Made by a program: the position numbers and the translations under genes. The notes under the pieces are model-generated. The model saw only the letters and a program-made list of their open reading frames with translations, did no database searches and was not told where the DNA came from. This document shows, in pieces, positions 1 to 6,518 of a stretch of DNA of 8,740 bases. Source of the stretch: Bacillota bacterium (GTDB lineage: Bacteria > Bacillota > Bacilli > Thermoactinomycetales > DSM-44946); assembly GCA_021793745.1 (NCBI GenBank), contig JAJYSD010000023.1, forward strand, positions 1-8,740, given 5' to 3'. Within the stretch, counting starts at the first letter, position 1; each line of letters opens with the position of its first letter.

Positions 1-489
1 GCTGACCGCGTCGTGCAGCTCCCTCGCCAGCCGCTGGCGCTCCTCGGTGATCACCGATTGTTTCATCTGCTCGCGCCACCGGGCCTTCTCCGTCGCCAAC
101 TTCTGCAGGGAGGCCACCTGCTGCTCCACCCGTCGGGCCATCCGGTTCAGGTGCTCGGCCACCCGCCCGATCTCGTCGTCTCCCAGGGGAGGAATCCGAT
201 GGGCAAACTGCCCGCGCTCATACTTGAGGGCGGATTCCAGCAAATGTTCCAGCCGCTTCTTCATTTGATTGCCGAACCCGTAGCCGGCCAGGACACCCAC
301 CGCCACCACCAGCAGCAGAACCAGCAGGATCAGGGGAACGGAAAACCGTTCACTCGCCCACAGGATGGCTGGGTCCAACCGATAATATACCAGCACCGCC
401 GACAGCACCAGCACGGCCACCGACAGACAGACCCACAGCACAAAACGAATGATCCGCCACTGAATCCGCGTCAATCGGTTTCCCTTCAT
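1..489 (-). CDS. liaS: LiaS-like sensor histidine kinase, N-terminal part (cut by left edge)
   Basis: This is the membrane kinase of the LiaFSR cell-envelope-stress system; in the known family it autophosphorylates and passes phosphate to LiaR. The first 163 residues are present. Two hydrophobic segments lie at about residues 13-36 and 50-71, separated by only about a dozen residues, which is the layout of an intramembrane-sensing kinase. A HAMP-like linker (about 72-125) follows, then a short coiled coil and the start of a HisKA_3 domain with ERQRLARELHD; His159 (bases 13-15) is the expected phospho-acceptor. The ATP-binding domain lies beyond base 1. The ATG at 489 overlaps the TGA of liaF as ATGA, and a GAGGG sits just upstream, so translation is probably coupled. 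The gene order liaG-liaF-liaS supports the name over other HisKA_3 kinases. Confidence 0.9.
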   Translation of the reverse strand, partial: MKGNRLTRIQWRIIRFVLWVCLSVAVLVLSAVLVYYRLDPAILWASERFSVPLILLVLLLVVAVGVLAGYGFGNQMKKRLEHLLESALKYERGQFAHRIPPLGDDEIGRVAEHLNRMARRVEQQVASLQKLATEKARWREQMKQSVITEERQRLARELHDAVS

Positions 490-1265
490 AAAACCCTCAC
501 ATCGACATCGCCGATCAACAGGGAAACGGTGATTTTCACCCGGCGGGAGGATTGCCGGTACCCGGGGGTTTCCGTGTGAACCCGACAGCCGAAGCCGCTG
601 TGACGGCGGTCCAGGATTTTGAGATCTCCCATCACCGCCGTCGCCCCGACCGATACGGGCATGTCGTAGGGCACGTAAATGTCCACATCCCCGATCAGGC
701 TGCTGATGACCAGGGTGCTCTCCCCGTCGGGGATGACCGCCTTGGACAGATCGATGGTCGTATCGCAGACCGCGTGGGACAGTTGGACATCCTCCAGCTC
801 AAAGGGGCCTTCCATGCGCACATTGCCGACCAGGGAGCTGCGGAGGGAGCCCGCCCCTTCGTCCTGTGACATCCCTTCAGCCCGGAAGGAGGAAGAAAAT
901 TCTCCGAAGGAAGGGTCTCGCCGGCTAAGCCTCCTGAACCAGCGATGGATCGGATCGCGAAAGCGCTCGAGGAAAGGAACCGGCTTGTCGGTCAACAGGC
1001 AATACCCCACATAAAGGAAAAATGCGGAAAGCAGAAAGCCGAACACATCGATGCCCAGCACTCCGTGAAAAAAGGCGATCGCCGCCAGGCCGAAGAGCAT
1101 ATATCCGATCCAGCGGTGAACGTGTTGGTACAAGATATATCCCATGCCAAACAGGAACAAAGGCCCGAGCAGGAAATGGCCGAAGTCGATCAGGCCCACC
1201 ACGATGCTGAACCCGATAAATAGCAGGGCGAACCCGGCCACCTGGTTTCGCAACCGACGCATCAT
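486..1265 (-). CDS. liaF: LiaF-like membrane inhibitor of the LiaRS two-component system
   Basis: In Bacillus, LiaF holds the LiaS kinase inactive until the envelope is damaged. The product has 259 residues. Residues 7-91 are very hydrophobic and could form about four membrane segments; a basic linker (100-117) follows. The C-terminal 120 residues form the LiaF-type beta domain (DUF2154 family), with the repeated signature LIGDVDIYVP at 190-199 and a terminal LIGDVDVRVL. The reading frame is open back to a GTG at 1313 inside liaG, but an AAGGAGG stands 6 bases before the ATG at 1265, so I place the start there (the ATG at 1262 is an alternative). The gap to liaG is 28 bases and the stop overlaps the liaS start. 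No frameshift or missing part is visible. Confidence 0.93.
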   Translation of the reverse strand: MMRRLRNQVAGFALLFIGFSIVVGLIDFGHFLLGPLFLFGMGYILYQHVHRWIGYMLFGLAAIAFFHGVLGIDVFGFLLSAFFLYVGYCLLTDKPVPFLERFRDPIHRWFRRLSRRDPSFGEFSSSFRAEGMSQDEGAGSLRSSLVGNVRMEGPFELEDVQLSHAVCDTTIDLSKAVIPDGESTLVISSLIGDVDIYVPYDMPVSVGATAVMGDLKILDRRHSGFGCRVHTETPGYRQSSRRVKITVSLLIGDVDVRVL

Positions 1266-1293
1266 CCTTCCCCTCCTTCCATTCCTGCCCGGG

Positions 1294-2166
1294 TCATTCG
1301 ATCCGGATGTCACCGCTCGTCGTTCGGAGGCGAATCGGATATTTCCCGCTGCCGTGGGAACCGCTGATGCTCTGAAGGTCTTTTTTCACCACACGCATGG
1401 GAAAGTCGACATGGATTTCCCCGCTGGTCGCCTTGGCATCCAGGGTGAATCCGGCATCCTTCGGCAAATCCAGCCGGAGATCCCCCGATGTGATGGCGGT
1501 ATCCACCGGTCCCGACAGATCATCCATCTGAATTCTCACATCCCCGGAAACCATCTCGACTCCGAGCGATCCCGAATAATTTTTCAGGCGCAAATTTCCC
1601 GAGGTCACATGCCAATCCGCCTCTTCCGCGGTCACATAACCCGCCTCGACGTTGCCCGACCAGCTCCGGTGCTGGATCCGCTCCACCTGCAGATGGCTTA
1701 AATACACTTCTCCCGCGTCCAGTTCCAGCTCCAGCTCCTCCAACGCCATCGGCCGATTCACGGACGGACCGTGAAAGCGGATATCCCCGGCATCCACGTC
1801 GATGGCCAAGCGGTGCTCATAATCCCAGGGAATCCGAACCTCCAGCCGGTATCGATGGCGGGAGAAGAACCATTGATACCATTCCTTCCCGACACTGATC
1901 GAGAGCGTATCCCCGTTGCGGTTGAGGGACAGTACATTTTTGCGGCCGCCACGCAACGCCGCCGACACATCTTCCCGTTGCTCCGGAATAATTCGCAGAT
2001 CCAGGGCGGCCCCCCGGATCTCGATCCGCTCAACGCCGTCCAGGGAAACCGCATCCGTCGCCGCGTTTCCAAAGGTGAGCCACCTTCCGACGACGCTGTT
2101 GGTTAAGGCGCCATAAAGCACCAAACCCCCTAATAGGATAAAGAACAAACCGAACAGCTTTCTCAT
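1294..2166 (-). CDS. liaG: LiaG-like DUF4097 membrane-anchored beta-repeat protein
   Basis: The product has 290 residues. One N-terminal hydrophobic segment (about 5-24) after MRK is probably an uncleaved membrane anchor. From about residue 120 the protein is a ladder of short strands, each carrying a xSGDxRx-like unit: DAGDIRF, DAGEVYL, WSGNVEA, TSGNLRL, VSGDVRI, TSGDLRL, TSGEIHV and, at the very end, TSGDIRIE. This is the DUF4097 (putative adhesin-like) beta-helical repeat family to which LiaG belongs; the B. subtilis protein has a similar length and the same place before liaF. The molecular role of LiaG is not established in the family. AGAGGAG lies 5 bases before the ATG. A TATAAT about 30 bases upstream suggests that the liaGFS(R) group has its own promoter. 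Confidence 0.88.
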   Translation of the reverse strand: MRKLFGLFFILLGGLVLYGALTNSVVGRWLTFGNAATDAVSLDGVERIEIRGAALDLRIIPEQREDVSAALRGGRKNVLSLNRNGDTLSISVGKEWYQWFFSRHRYRLEVRIPWDYEHRLAIDVDAGDIRFHGPSVNRPMALEELELELDAGEVYLSHLQVERIQHRSWSGNVEAGYVTAEEADWHVTSGNLRLKNYSGSLGVEMVSGDVRIQMDDLSGPVDTAITSGDLRLDLPKDAGFTLDAKATSGEIHVDFPMRVVKKDLQSISGSHGSGKYPIRLRTTSGDIRIE

Positions 2167-2195
2167 AAAATCTCCTCTTTAACGATCATGATCCC

Positions 2196-2201
2196 ATTAT
2201 A
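2196..2201 (-). promoter_or_regulatory. Candidate -10 box of a liaG promoter
   Basis: A perfect TATAAT reads on the minus strand in the liaH-liaG gap, with transcription expected to start near 2189 and a leader of roughly 25 bases holding the liaG ribosome binding site. No convincing TTGACA stands 16-18 bases upstream (the hexamer at 17 is GATTTG), so it would be a weak or basal promoter. In B. subtilis a weak constitutive promoter at this same place (PliaG) supplies liaGFSR, which makes the assignment plausible. Confidence 0.55.
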
Positions 2202-2234
2202 TCGCAAATGGTCCCGGGCAAATCACAAAGGGCG

Positions 2235-2252
2235 GCGGGACGCCCCTCCCGC
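2235..2252 (-). terminator. Possible weak hairpin after liaIH
   Basis: GCGGGA-GGGGCG-TCCCGC can form a 6-bp GC-only stem in the liaH-liaG gap on the minus strand; a competing GGGCG/CGCCC stem overlaps it. Only three T residues follow, so this is at best a leaky terminator or RNA-stabilising hairpin that would let some liaIH transcription read into liaGFS. The remainder of the 226-base gap holds no gene I can support. Confidence 0.3.
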
Positions 2253-2392
2253 TGTGGATCAGTGTCGGGAGCGGGCGATGTTCCGCCCCGTCTCCTGTCT
2301 TTATCTTTTGTCGTCCGGCGGAAAAACGTCCCCCAGCGCCTGCAGCTCGGAGGTGTCTCATCCATCCCGGAAACCTCGGCCGGCATTCCTTC

Positions 2393-3073
2393 TCAGTTCC
2401 CGGCCCCTTCAACTTCGTCTGCCGGCTGGGATTCGGAACGCCGGGCGCGCAGCTTTTCCAGCTCCTTTTCCACCTCATCGGCATAGGCCAGCCGCCCCTC
2501 CGCGGATTTCGCTTCGCCCCCGGCGTAAGCATTCGCTTGGATCTCCATCTGCAGGATCCGCTCTTCCATGCGCTCAAAGCCTTTAATCGCACTTTCGGAA
2601 TCGATTCGGTGCAGAGTGGTGTGGATTCGTTTTTTGGTCTTCGCCGCGTTGGCCCGCGCGAGCAGTGCATTTTTCCTGTCCCGAAGCTCCTGATACTTCT
2701 TTTCCAATTGGCTCAATTGTTCCTTCAGTTCCCGGACCTGCTCGGCCGCCTTGTCGGCGTCTTGCCGGTACTGTTCGGCCCGCTTCTCCCAGTGTTTCAT
2801 CTCGGACAAGGCCTTGCGGGCGAGGTCCTCCTCCCCGGCATCCAGGGCCTGCTCCGCCTGCATCCGGCGGCGGGCCGCCAACTGGAACGCCTCCTCCGCA
2901 TGCCGTTCAAAGCGATCCGCCATGACCTGGTGGCGAATGATGGCATCCTTCGCCTTTCGGATCTCGCCTTCTACATTGCGCAGGTACTGCTTCACCATCA
3001 TCCTCGGATCTTCCAGCGAATCCAGCACTTCATTCACCGTCGCCGCCACAATATCCCGCATCCGTTTAAGCAT
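2393..3073 (-). CDS. liaH: LiaH, PspA/IM30-family envelope stress protein
   Basis: The product has 226 residues. The N-terminus MLKRMRDIVAATVNEVLDSL, followed by EDP, is the hallmark of the PspA/LiaH family and is an amphipathic helix that can touch membranes. Residues from about 30 to 215 are almost entirely charged heptad-like sequence, predicting the long coiled-coil hairpin of PspA proteins, and the tail is acidic. In Bacillus, LiaH is cytoplasmic, is recruited to the membrane by LiaI under cell-wall antibiotics, and forms large rings. The frame extends to a GTG at 3091, but AAAGGAG (inside that extension) lies 8 bases before the ATG at 3073, so the ATG is the start. It lies 18 bases after the liaI stop. 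The general name PspA would also fit; LiaH is preferred from context. Confidence 0.93.
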   Translation of the reverse strand: MLKRMRDIVAATVNEVLDSLEDPRMMVKQYLRNVEGEIRKAKDAIIRHQVMADRFERHAEEAFQLAARRRMQAEQALDAGEEDLARKALSEMKHWEKRAEQYRQDADKAAEQVRELKEQLSQLEKKYQELRDRKNALLARANAAKTKKRIHTTLHRIDSESAIKGFERMEERILQMEIQANAYAGGEAKSAEGRLAYADEVEKELEKLRARRSESQPADEVEGAGN

Positions 3074-3091
3074 CGCCGACTCTCCTTTCAC

Positions 3092-3502
3092 TTACGATTG
3101 GTCCTTTTGGCGCTCTACAAACCGCTTCCATTCGCTTTCAAAGTCGTCTTCCCACTGGAACTTCTGATCCCCGGGCTCCGCTTCCGCCTCCGGCTCCGAC
3201 ACCAACTCCGCCGTGTCCCGATCTTGGCGGATCAGCGTCCACCCGAAGTAGATGCAGAGGGCGGCGATCAACAGCCCGATCAAAAACGGGACCCAGTTGA
3301 GCAGCAGAATACCGCCGACGATCAACGCAGCGATTCCCACCGCCTTGCCTCCGCCCGCGCCCGCCTTCCGCCATTTCCTCCAGCCGTAAACGAGCAGTCC
3401 CACCGCCAACAGGAAGGCGAAGAATCCGCCGAGATCACCACCGAGGAGAAACACCACCGCCCCTGCGATCAGAGCGATGCCGGCCACCGTTTTTCCGTTC
3501 AT
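3092..3502 (-). CDS. liaI: LiaI-like small membrane protein, probable anchor for LiaH
   Basis: The product has 136 residues. There are two hydrophobic pairs, about residues 5-22 and 24-41 and then 53-71 and 72-91, split by the basic loop YGWRKWRKAG. An acidic cytoplasmic tail follows, with WEDDFESEWKRFVERQ near the end. From memory, B. subtilis LiaI has the same plan, including a YYGWKL-like end to the last membrane segment (here YFGWTL) and an FDDEWEEF-like tail, so the assignment rests on sequence as well as position. LiaI is known to recruit LiaH to the membrane. AAAGGGGGG stands 5 bases before the ATG. It is the first gene of the lia locus, with its control region upstream at about 3520-3640. 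Confidence 0.87.
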   Translation of the reverse strand: MNGKTVAGIALIAGAVVFLLGGDLGGFFAFLLAVGLLVYGWRKWRKAGAGGGKAVGIAALIVGGILLLNWVPFLIGLLIAALCIYFGWTLIRQDRDTAELVSEPEAEAEPGDQKFQWEDDFESEWKRFVERQKDQS

Positions 3503-3528
3503 ATTGTCCCCCCTTTCCTCTGTCTCTC

Positions 3529-3557
3529 AGGATAAGGAACTTCCCGGATTTCCAGAA
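3529..3557 (-). promoter_or_regulatory. Candidate liaI promoter with weak -35
   Basis: On the minus strand TTCTGG (3552-3557) and TATCCT (3529-3534) are 17 bases apart, placing the start of transcription near 3522 and leaving a 20-base leader with the liaI ribosome binding site. Both boxes are poor matches to the sigma-A consensus, as is usual for promoters that depend on an activator such as LiaR. This is the best candidate I can see, not a firm call. Confidence 0.3.
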
Positions 3558-3581
3558 CGATCCCCGGTTCGATTTCCTCTG

Positions 3582-3593
3582 CGACCCAGGTCG
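3582..3593. promoter_or_regulatory. Perfect inverted repeat, candidate LiaR operator
   Basis: CGACC-CA-GGTCG is a perfect 5-2-5 inverted repeat centred about 65 bases upstream of the proposed liaI transcription start, a suitable place for a response-regulator activator of the NarL/LiaR type. I cannot confirm that it matches the published LiaR box. Two further inverted repeats lie next to it: TTCCCG-GTGT-CGGGAA at 3599-3614 and ATTTC-CC-GAAAT at 3623-3634. Confidence 0.35.
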
Positions 3594-3703
3594 TATTTTT
3601 CCCGGTGTCGGGAAGGGCAGGCATTTCCCGAAATAAGGGCGTCCTTGGGCGGCCAGGAAAGCCACCGGGACAAGCCATCGTCCGCCGCTTCTTTCAATTG
3701 CAC

Positions 3704-3735
3704 AAAAAACATCCGCCCTGTAGCGGATGTTTTTG
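3704..3735. terminator. Bidirectional rho-independent terminator
   Basis: ACATCCGC (3709-3716) pairs with GCGGATGT (3723-3730) around a 6-base loop, and the flanking A and T runs lengthen the stem. The minus-strand RNA ends in six T and the plus-strand RNA in five. On the minus strand it would end transcripts coming from tyrS and the NmrA-like gene about 150 bases past the latter's stop, keeping them out of liaI. Confidence 0.8.
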
Positions 3736-3849
3736 ACCGGCATTCAACGGGATATCCCGATCCCTTGTCCCCTTCACAAAGCGTTTAAAAGATATGCTCT
3801 TCCATATTAAAATCGGATGTCGGCGTCCCCTTTTTTGTCAATGATCGGA

Positions 3850-3878
3850 GGCCGCCTGTATCGGCGGCCCCGTTTTTT
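3850..3878 (+). terminator. Rho-independent terminator facing right
   Basis: GGCCGCC (3850-3856) pairs with GGCGGCC (3863-3869) around TGTATC, followed by CCG and six T on the plus strand. No plus-strand gene is known to its left, so it may block antisense RNA from entering the NmrA-like gene or end an unrecognised plus-strand transcript. The minus-strand version has no T run after the stem but still forms a strong 9-pair hairpin just past the NmrA-like stop codon. Confidence 0.65.
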
Positions 3879-3886
3879 CGCCAGCG

Positions 3887-4849
3887 CTAAAGGCCGGTGT
3901 GTTTCTCCTTCATCCGGCGGATCAGTTCGCGGACGGGCGTGAGGGCGACATGGGGGAAGAGCTCCTTCATGGTGGCCGGATCGACGACGGCATCCCGTTC
4001 CACCATGTCGCGGAAGATCTCCCGGGAAAGCATCCGGCCGGGAAAAAGCCGGGATCCGAGCCACACCCCCGCTTCAGCCAAGACCGGGGGAAGCGCCCAC
4101 TCCTTGAAGGGTTTCCCCCGCTCTTCGCCGGCCAACCGGATCCAGTCGGAGGGCGAAAGGGGCTCCGGACCTCCGATTTCGACGGTTCGGCCGCGAACCC
4201 GGGGATTGAGGGAAGCGTCGATCAGACACCCGGCCACATCGTCGCTGGCGATGGGGCTGGTCCGGAAGGAAGGCAGGGCGTGCGGAATGCCCGGAATTCC
4301 CTCCCCCCAGGCGATGGGCGGAATCTGAAGGTAAAATCGTTTACTGGGATGAACGATGACGGATGAGCGCAAAATGGCATGGGAAACGCCGGACTGACGG
4401 ATGGACTCCTCCGCCCGCCATTTCGCCTGAAACAGCGCCGACCGGGCCGTCGGAGAAGCGTACATGCACGAGAGGTAGGTGATATACGCAACCGACTCCC
4501 GCTTGCAGGCGTCGATCAGGTGTTGGACACCCCCCACCTCCACTTGGTCGATCTCCTTCGGACTGCCGGGACGTTCCGGCGAAATCCCCGCCGCCCAAAT
4601 CACCTGGTGAACGCCGCGGACCGCTTCGGCCAGGGTCTCGGGATTTCTCACATCCCCCGCGATCAGCCGAACCCGGGACAAGACCGGAGCCAGCCGCCGG
4701 ATGGAAGAATCGGGGCGCACCAAAACCCGCACTGGCCGCCCCCGTTCCACCAGCTGGACGACGACCCGGCTTCCGACCCGGCCGCTGCCGCCGATCACCA
4801 AACAAGTCCCCGGAGTGCCTCCCGCATCATAGGACGAATATCCGCGCAT
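3887..4849 (-). CDS. NmrA/NDUFA9-like NAD(P)-binding protein (atypical SDR)
   Basis: The product has 320 residues. An N-terminal Rossmann fold is shown by CLVIGGSGRVGSRVV (GxxGxxG at Gly20, Gly23 and Gly26) and by RVLVRPDSS after the second strand, where an Arg favours NADP(H). AGDVRNPETL and VIWAAGIS are typical of atypical extended SDRs. The usual YxxxK site reads LFQAK at 139-143, so the catalytic Tyr is replaced by Leu while Lys143 stays. Loss of this Tyr is common in NmrA/NDUFA9-type members, which often act as redox sensors or chaperones rather than enzymes. The substrate is unknown. The ATG at 4849 has GGGAG 7 bases upstream and lies 33 bases after the tyrS stop with no terminator between, so it is probably read from the tyrS promoter under T-box control. 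Confidence 0.82.
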   Translation of the reverse strand: MRGYSSYDAGGTPGTCLVIGGSGRVGSRVVVQLVERGRPVRVLVRPDSSIRRLAPVLSRVRLIAGDVRNPETLAEAVRGVHQVIWAAGISPERPGSPKEIDQVEVGGVQHLIDACKRESVAYITYLSCMYASPTARSALFQAKWRAEESIRQSGVSHAILRSSVIVHPSKRFYLQIPPIAWGEGIPGIPHALPSFRTSPIASDDVAGCLIDASLNPRVRGRTVEIGGPEPLSPSDWIRLAGEERGKPFKEWALPPVLAEAGVWLGSRLFPGRMLSREIFRDMVERDAVVDPATMKELFPHVALTPVRELIRRMKEKHTGL

Positions 4850-4882
4850 CGGATCACTCCCGCTTTGAGGGTCCCTCTCCTT

Positions 4883-6151
4883 TTATCCCTGCACCAATTT
4901 CACTTTGGCAAAACGCCGCTTTCCGACTTGAACCACCATCCCGTTTCTCACGGCAAGTTCCGCGTCGGTGTCGGTCACCTTCTCCCCGTCAATCCGGACG
5001 GCCGACTGTTGTATGAAGCGACGGGCTTCCCCGTTGGAGCGGGTCAGGCCGAGACGGTTCAGCAGACGAACGATCCACATCTTCCCGTCCTTCAAGTCGG
5101 ACGCGGAAATCTCCACTTCGTCCATCTCCTCCGGCAGTTTCCCCTGCTGGAAAACGGTCCGGAAATGGCGCTCCGCCTCATCGGCGGCCTCCTGCCCGTG
5201 ATACATCCGGACGAGGGTGTGTGCCAGCCGCATCTTGGCGTCCCGGGGATGGAGGCTGCCCTTTTCCAGCCCTTCCTTGACCCGGTTCACTTCTTCCAGG
5301 GACAGGTCGGTCACCAGCTCATAATACTTCACCATCAAGTCATCCGGAAGGGACATCGTCTTGCCGTAAATTTCATGGGGCGGCTCGTCGATGCCGATGT
5401 AGTTGCCCAGACTCTTGCTCATCTTCTTGACCCCGTCCAGGCCCTCAAGAAGCGGCATCATCATGATCACCTGCTCCGGCTGGCCGTACTCCCGCTGCAG
5501 CTGGCGACCCATGAGCAGGTTGAACTTCTGATCGGTCCCCCCCAGCTCCACATCGCTTTTCAGGGCGACGGAATCGTAACCCTGCATCAGCGGGTAAAAA
5601 AACTCGTGGACGCTGATGGCTTGACCGCTGTGGTAGCGCTTGGAAAAATCATCCCGTTCCAGCATCCGGGCCACTGTGCACTTGGAGGCCAATTCCGTCA
5701 CTTCCAGGAAAGTGAGGGGCTTGAGCCACTTGCTGTTGAAATGGACCTCCGTTCGTTCCGGGAAGAGGATCTTGAACAGCTGCCGGGTGTAGGTCTCGGC
5801 GTTGGCTTTCACCTCCTCCTCCGACAACTGGCGGCGCGTCTCGGATTTCCCCGTGGGATCGCCGATCCGTCCCGTGAAATCGCCGATCACCAGCTGAACC
5901 ACATGGCCCAGCTCCTGGAACTGGCGCAACTTGTGAAGCACCACCGTGTGGCCGATGTGGATGTCCGGCGCCGAAGGATCCAACCCCAGCTTTACCTTGA
6001 GGGGCTCTCCCGTTTCCACGGAGCGGCGCAGCTTCTCGGCCAAGTCCTCCTCGGGGATAATCTCCTCGGCTCCCCGGCGGAGAATGGCCAGCTGGCGCTC
6101 CACCTCCTCCCGCACTTCCGGTCGAATCTCGTTTTCCACCGACACGTCCAT
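4883..6151 (-). CDS. tyrS: Tyrosyl-tRNA synthetase, TyrZ type
   Basis: The enzyme charges tRNA-Tyr with tyrosine using ATP, in the cytoplasm. The product has 422 residues. The class I signatures are intact: HIGH at 65-68 in [10 protein letters not shown] and KMSKS at 243-247 in [25 protein letters not shown] (90-104) and GGTDQKFN lie between them. The last 60 residues form an S4-type RNA-binding domain ([20 protein letters not shown]). The KMSKS form and the insertions match the TyrZ branch rather than the main Bacillus TyrS, in which KMSKS is replaced by KFGKT. The frame is open back to 6394 across the T-box leader, but that part is RNA structure; the ATG at 6151 has AAGGA 5 bases upstream and gives the family length. 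An NmrA-like gene follows 33 bases later. Confidence 0.96.
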   Translation of the reverse strand: MDVSVENEIRPEVREEVERQLAILRRGAEEIIPEEDLAEKLRRSVETGEPLKVKLGLDPSAPDIHIGHTVVLHKLRQFQELGHVVQLVIGDFTGRIGDPTGKSETRRQLSEEEVKANAETYTRQLFKILFPERTEVHFNSKWLKPLTFLEVTELASKCTVARMLERDDFSKRYHSGQAISVHEFFYPLMQGYDSVALKSDVELGGTDQKFNLLMGRQLQREYGQPEQVIMMMPLLEGLDGVKKMSKSLGNYIGIDEPPHEIYGKTMSLPDDLMVKYYELVTDLSLEEVNRVKEGLEKGSLHPRDAKMRLAHTLVRMYHGQEAADEAERHFRTVFQQGKLPEEMDEVEISASDLKDGKMWIVRLLNRLGLTRSNGEARRFIQQSAVRIDGEKVTDTDAELAVRNGMVVQVGKRRFAKVKLVQG

Positions 6152-6207
6152 CACCTTCCTTGGGAAACACGTCTTTTCGAAATGGCTCCTGGGGAGAACA
6201 AGCGGTA

Positions 6208-6474
6208 CGGAACACCAAAAACCCCGTCCCTCCAAGGGACGGGGTTTTCCCGCGGTACCACCCTTATTGAAAGCGCACAGGCTTTCCACTCTTTCGGATA
6301 ACGGGATCCTCCCGTCGCATTTCAGCTCGAGCCGAAATGCGAAGGCTCCCGGGTGTAATTCGCGCGACGGGGCCCACTGGTTCGCAGCAACCACCAGCTC
6401 TCTGAAGGATACCGACCGCCGGCTACTTCGCCCGATCTTCGCCGTCTGTATATTGCGATGAAAAAATTTGTTTT
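6208..6474 (-). ncRNA. T-box riboswitch (tRNA-Tyr) before tyrS
   Basis: This leader binds uncharged tRNA-Tyr and then lets transcription run into tyrS. Hallmarks on the minus strand are GCGAAGATCGGGCGAAGTAG and AGAGAGCTGGTGG in Stem I, then GAAT-TAC-A with the TAC tyrosine specifier at 6355-6357. A 12-pair hairpin (6316-6341), a Stem III hairpin GAAAGC-CTGTGC-GCTTTC and the conserved T-box AGGGTGGTACCGCGG (6250-6264) follow. The TGGT in the bulge would pair with ACCA, fitting a discriminator A in tRNA-Tyr. The terminator is at 6217-6248. The 5' limit is set by the proposed promoter; the 3' limit is approximate. Confidence 0.95.
6217..6248 (-). terminator. T-box leader terminator
   Basis: AAAACCCCGTCCCT and AGGGACGGGGTTTT form a 14-pair stem with a 3-base loop (6218-6231 with 6235-6248), followed on the minus strand by a run of T. 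It directly abuts the conserved T-box sequence. When uncharged tRNA-Tyr stabilises the antiterminator, this stem should not form and tyrS is transcribed. Confidence 0.93.
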
Positions 6475-6480
6475 CCCGCG

Positions 6481-6486
6481 ATTTTA
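6481..6486 (-). promoter_or_regulatory. Candidate -10 box of the tyrS T-box transcript
   Basis: TAAAAT on the minus strand matches five of six -10 positions and would start RNA near 6474, just before the T-box Stem I. At 17 bases upstream is TAGCAA, a weak -35. It is back to back with the PBP promoter. Confidence 0.4.
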
Positions 6487-6509
6487 AGTGATCCGCCCCT
6501 CCCTTGCTA

Positions 6510-6518
6510 TGGTATAAT
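6510..6518 (+). promoter_or_regulatory. Extended -10 promoter of the PBP gene
   Basis: TGG-TATAAT is a perfect -10 box with the TGn extension, giving a start near 6525 and a leader of about 24 bases. No good -35 lies upstream (GATCCG at 17 bases), as is often so when the extended -10 is present. GAGGAGG at 6532-6538 follows as ribosome binding site. Confidence 0.6.

Larger units (their letters stand above)
3503..3886. other. Gene-free region between liaI and the NmrA-like gene
   Basis: This 384-base stretch has no ORF with both a credible ribosome binding site and family resemblance. From right to left it holds a plus-oriented terminator (3850-3878), an AT-richer patch (about 3781-3816), a 12-base palindrome CGGGATATCCCG (3748-3759, probably chance), a two-way terminator (3704-3735), three short inverted repeats (3582-3634) and a weak promoter candidate for liaI (3529-3557). 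Confidence 0.7.

Noticed and set aside
13..579. A 188-codon plus-strand open frame opposite liaS.
   Set aside because: The minus strand encodes a textbook kinase N-terminus with H-box; the plus frame is a shadow.
1266..1313. A GTG start that would lengthen LiaF by 16 residues.
   Set aside because: The extension encodes the purine-rich ribosome binding site itself, and AAGGAGG is ideally spaced for the ATG at 1265.
2537..3535. A 332-codon plus-strand open frame across liaI and liaH.
   Set aside because: It is antisense to two well-supported genes and its Leu/Arg/Pro/His-rich product resembles no family.
3527..3712. A 61-codon minus-strand frame upstream of liaI starting MFFVQLKEAADDGL.
   Set aside because: Its start codon lies inside a strong terminator stem, it has no proper ribosome binding site, and the later part is Arg/Gly/Ser-rich, unlike a real protein.
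3748..3759. Palindrome CGGGATATCCCG.
   Set aside because: It is perfect but isolated, far from any promoter candidate, and of a length expected by chance occasionally in GC-rich DNA.
3836..3841. A perfect TTGACA on the minus strand.
   Set aside because: No -10-like hexamer lies 16-19 bases downstream (ATCCGA at 17), so I do not call a promoter.
4379..6301. A 640-codon open frame on the plus strand opposite tyrS and the NmrA-like gene.
   Set aside because: It lies wholly antisense to two clear genes, is rich in His, Gln, Pro and Leu as expected from mirrored GC-rich codons, and has no family motif.
6152..6394. An N-terminal extension of TyrS to a 503-residue product.
   Set aside because: The extension spans the T-box core and terminator, has no family counterpart, and the ATG at 6151 has a good ribosome binding site.
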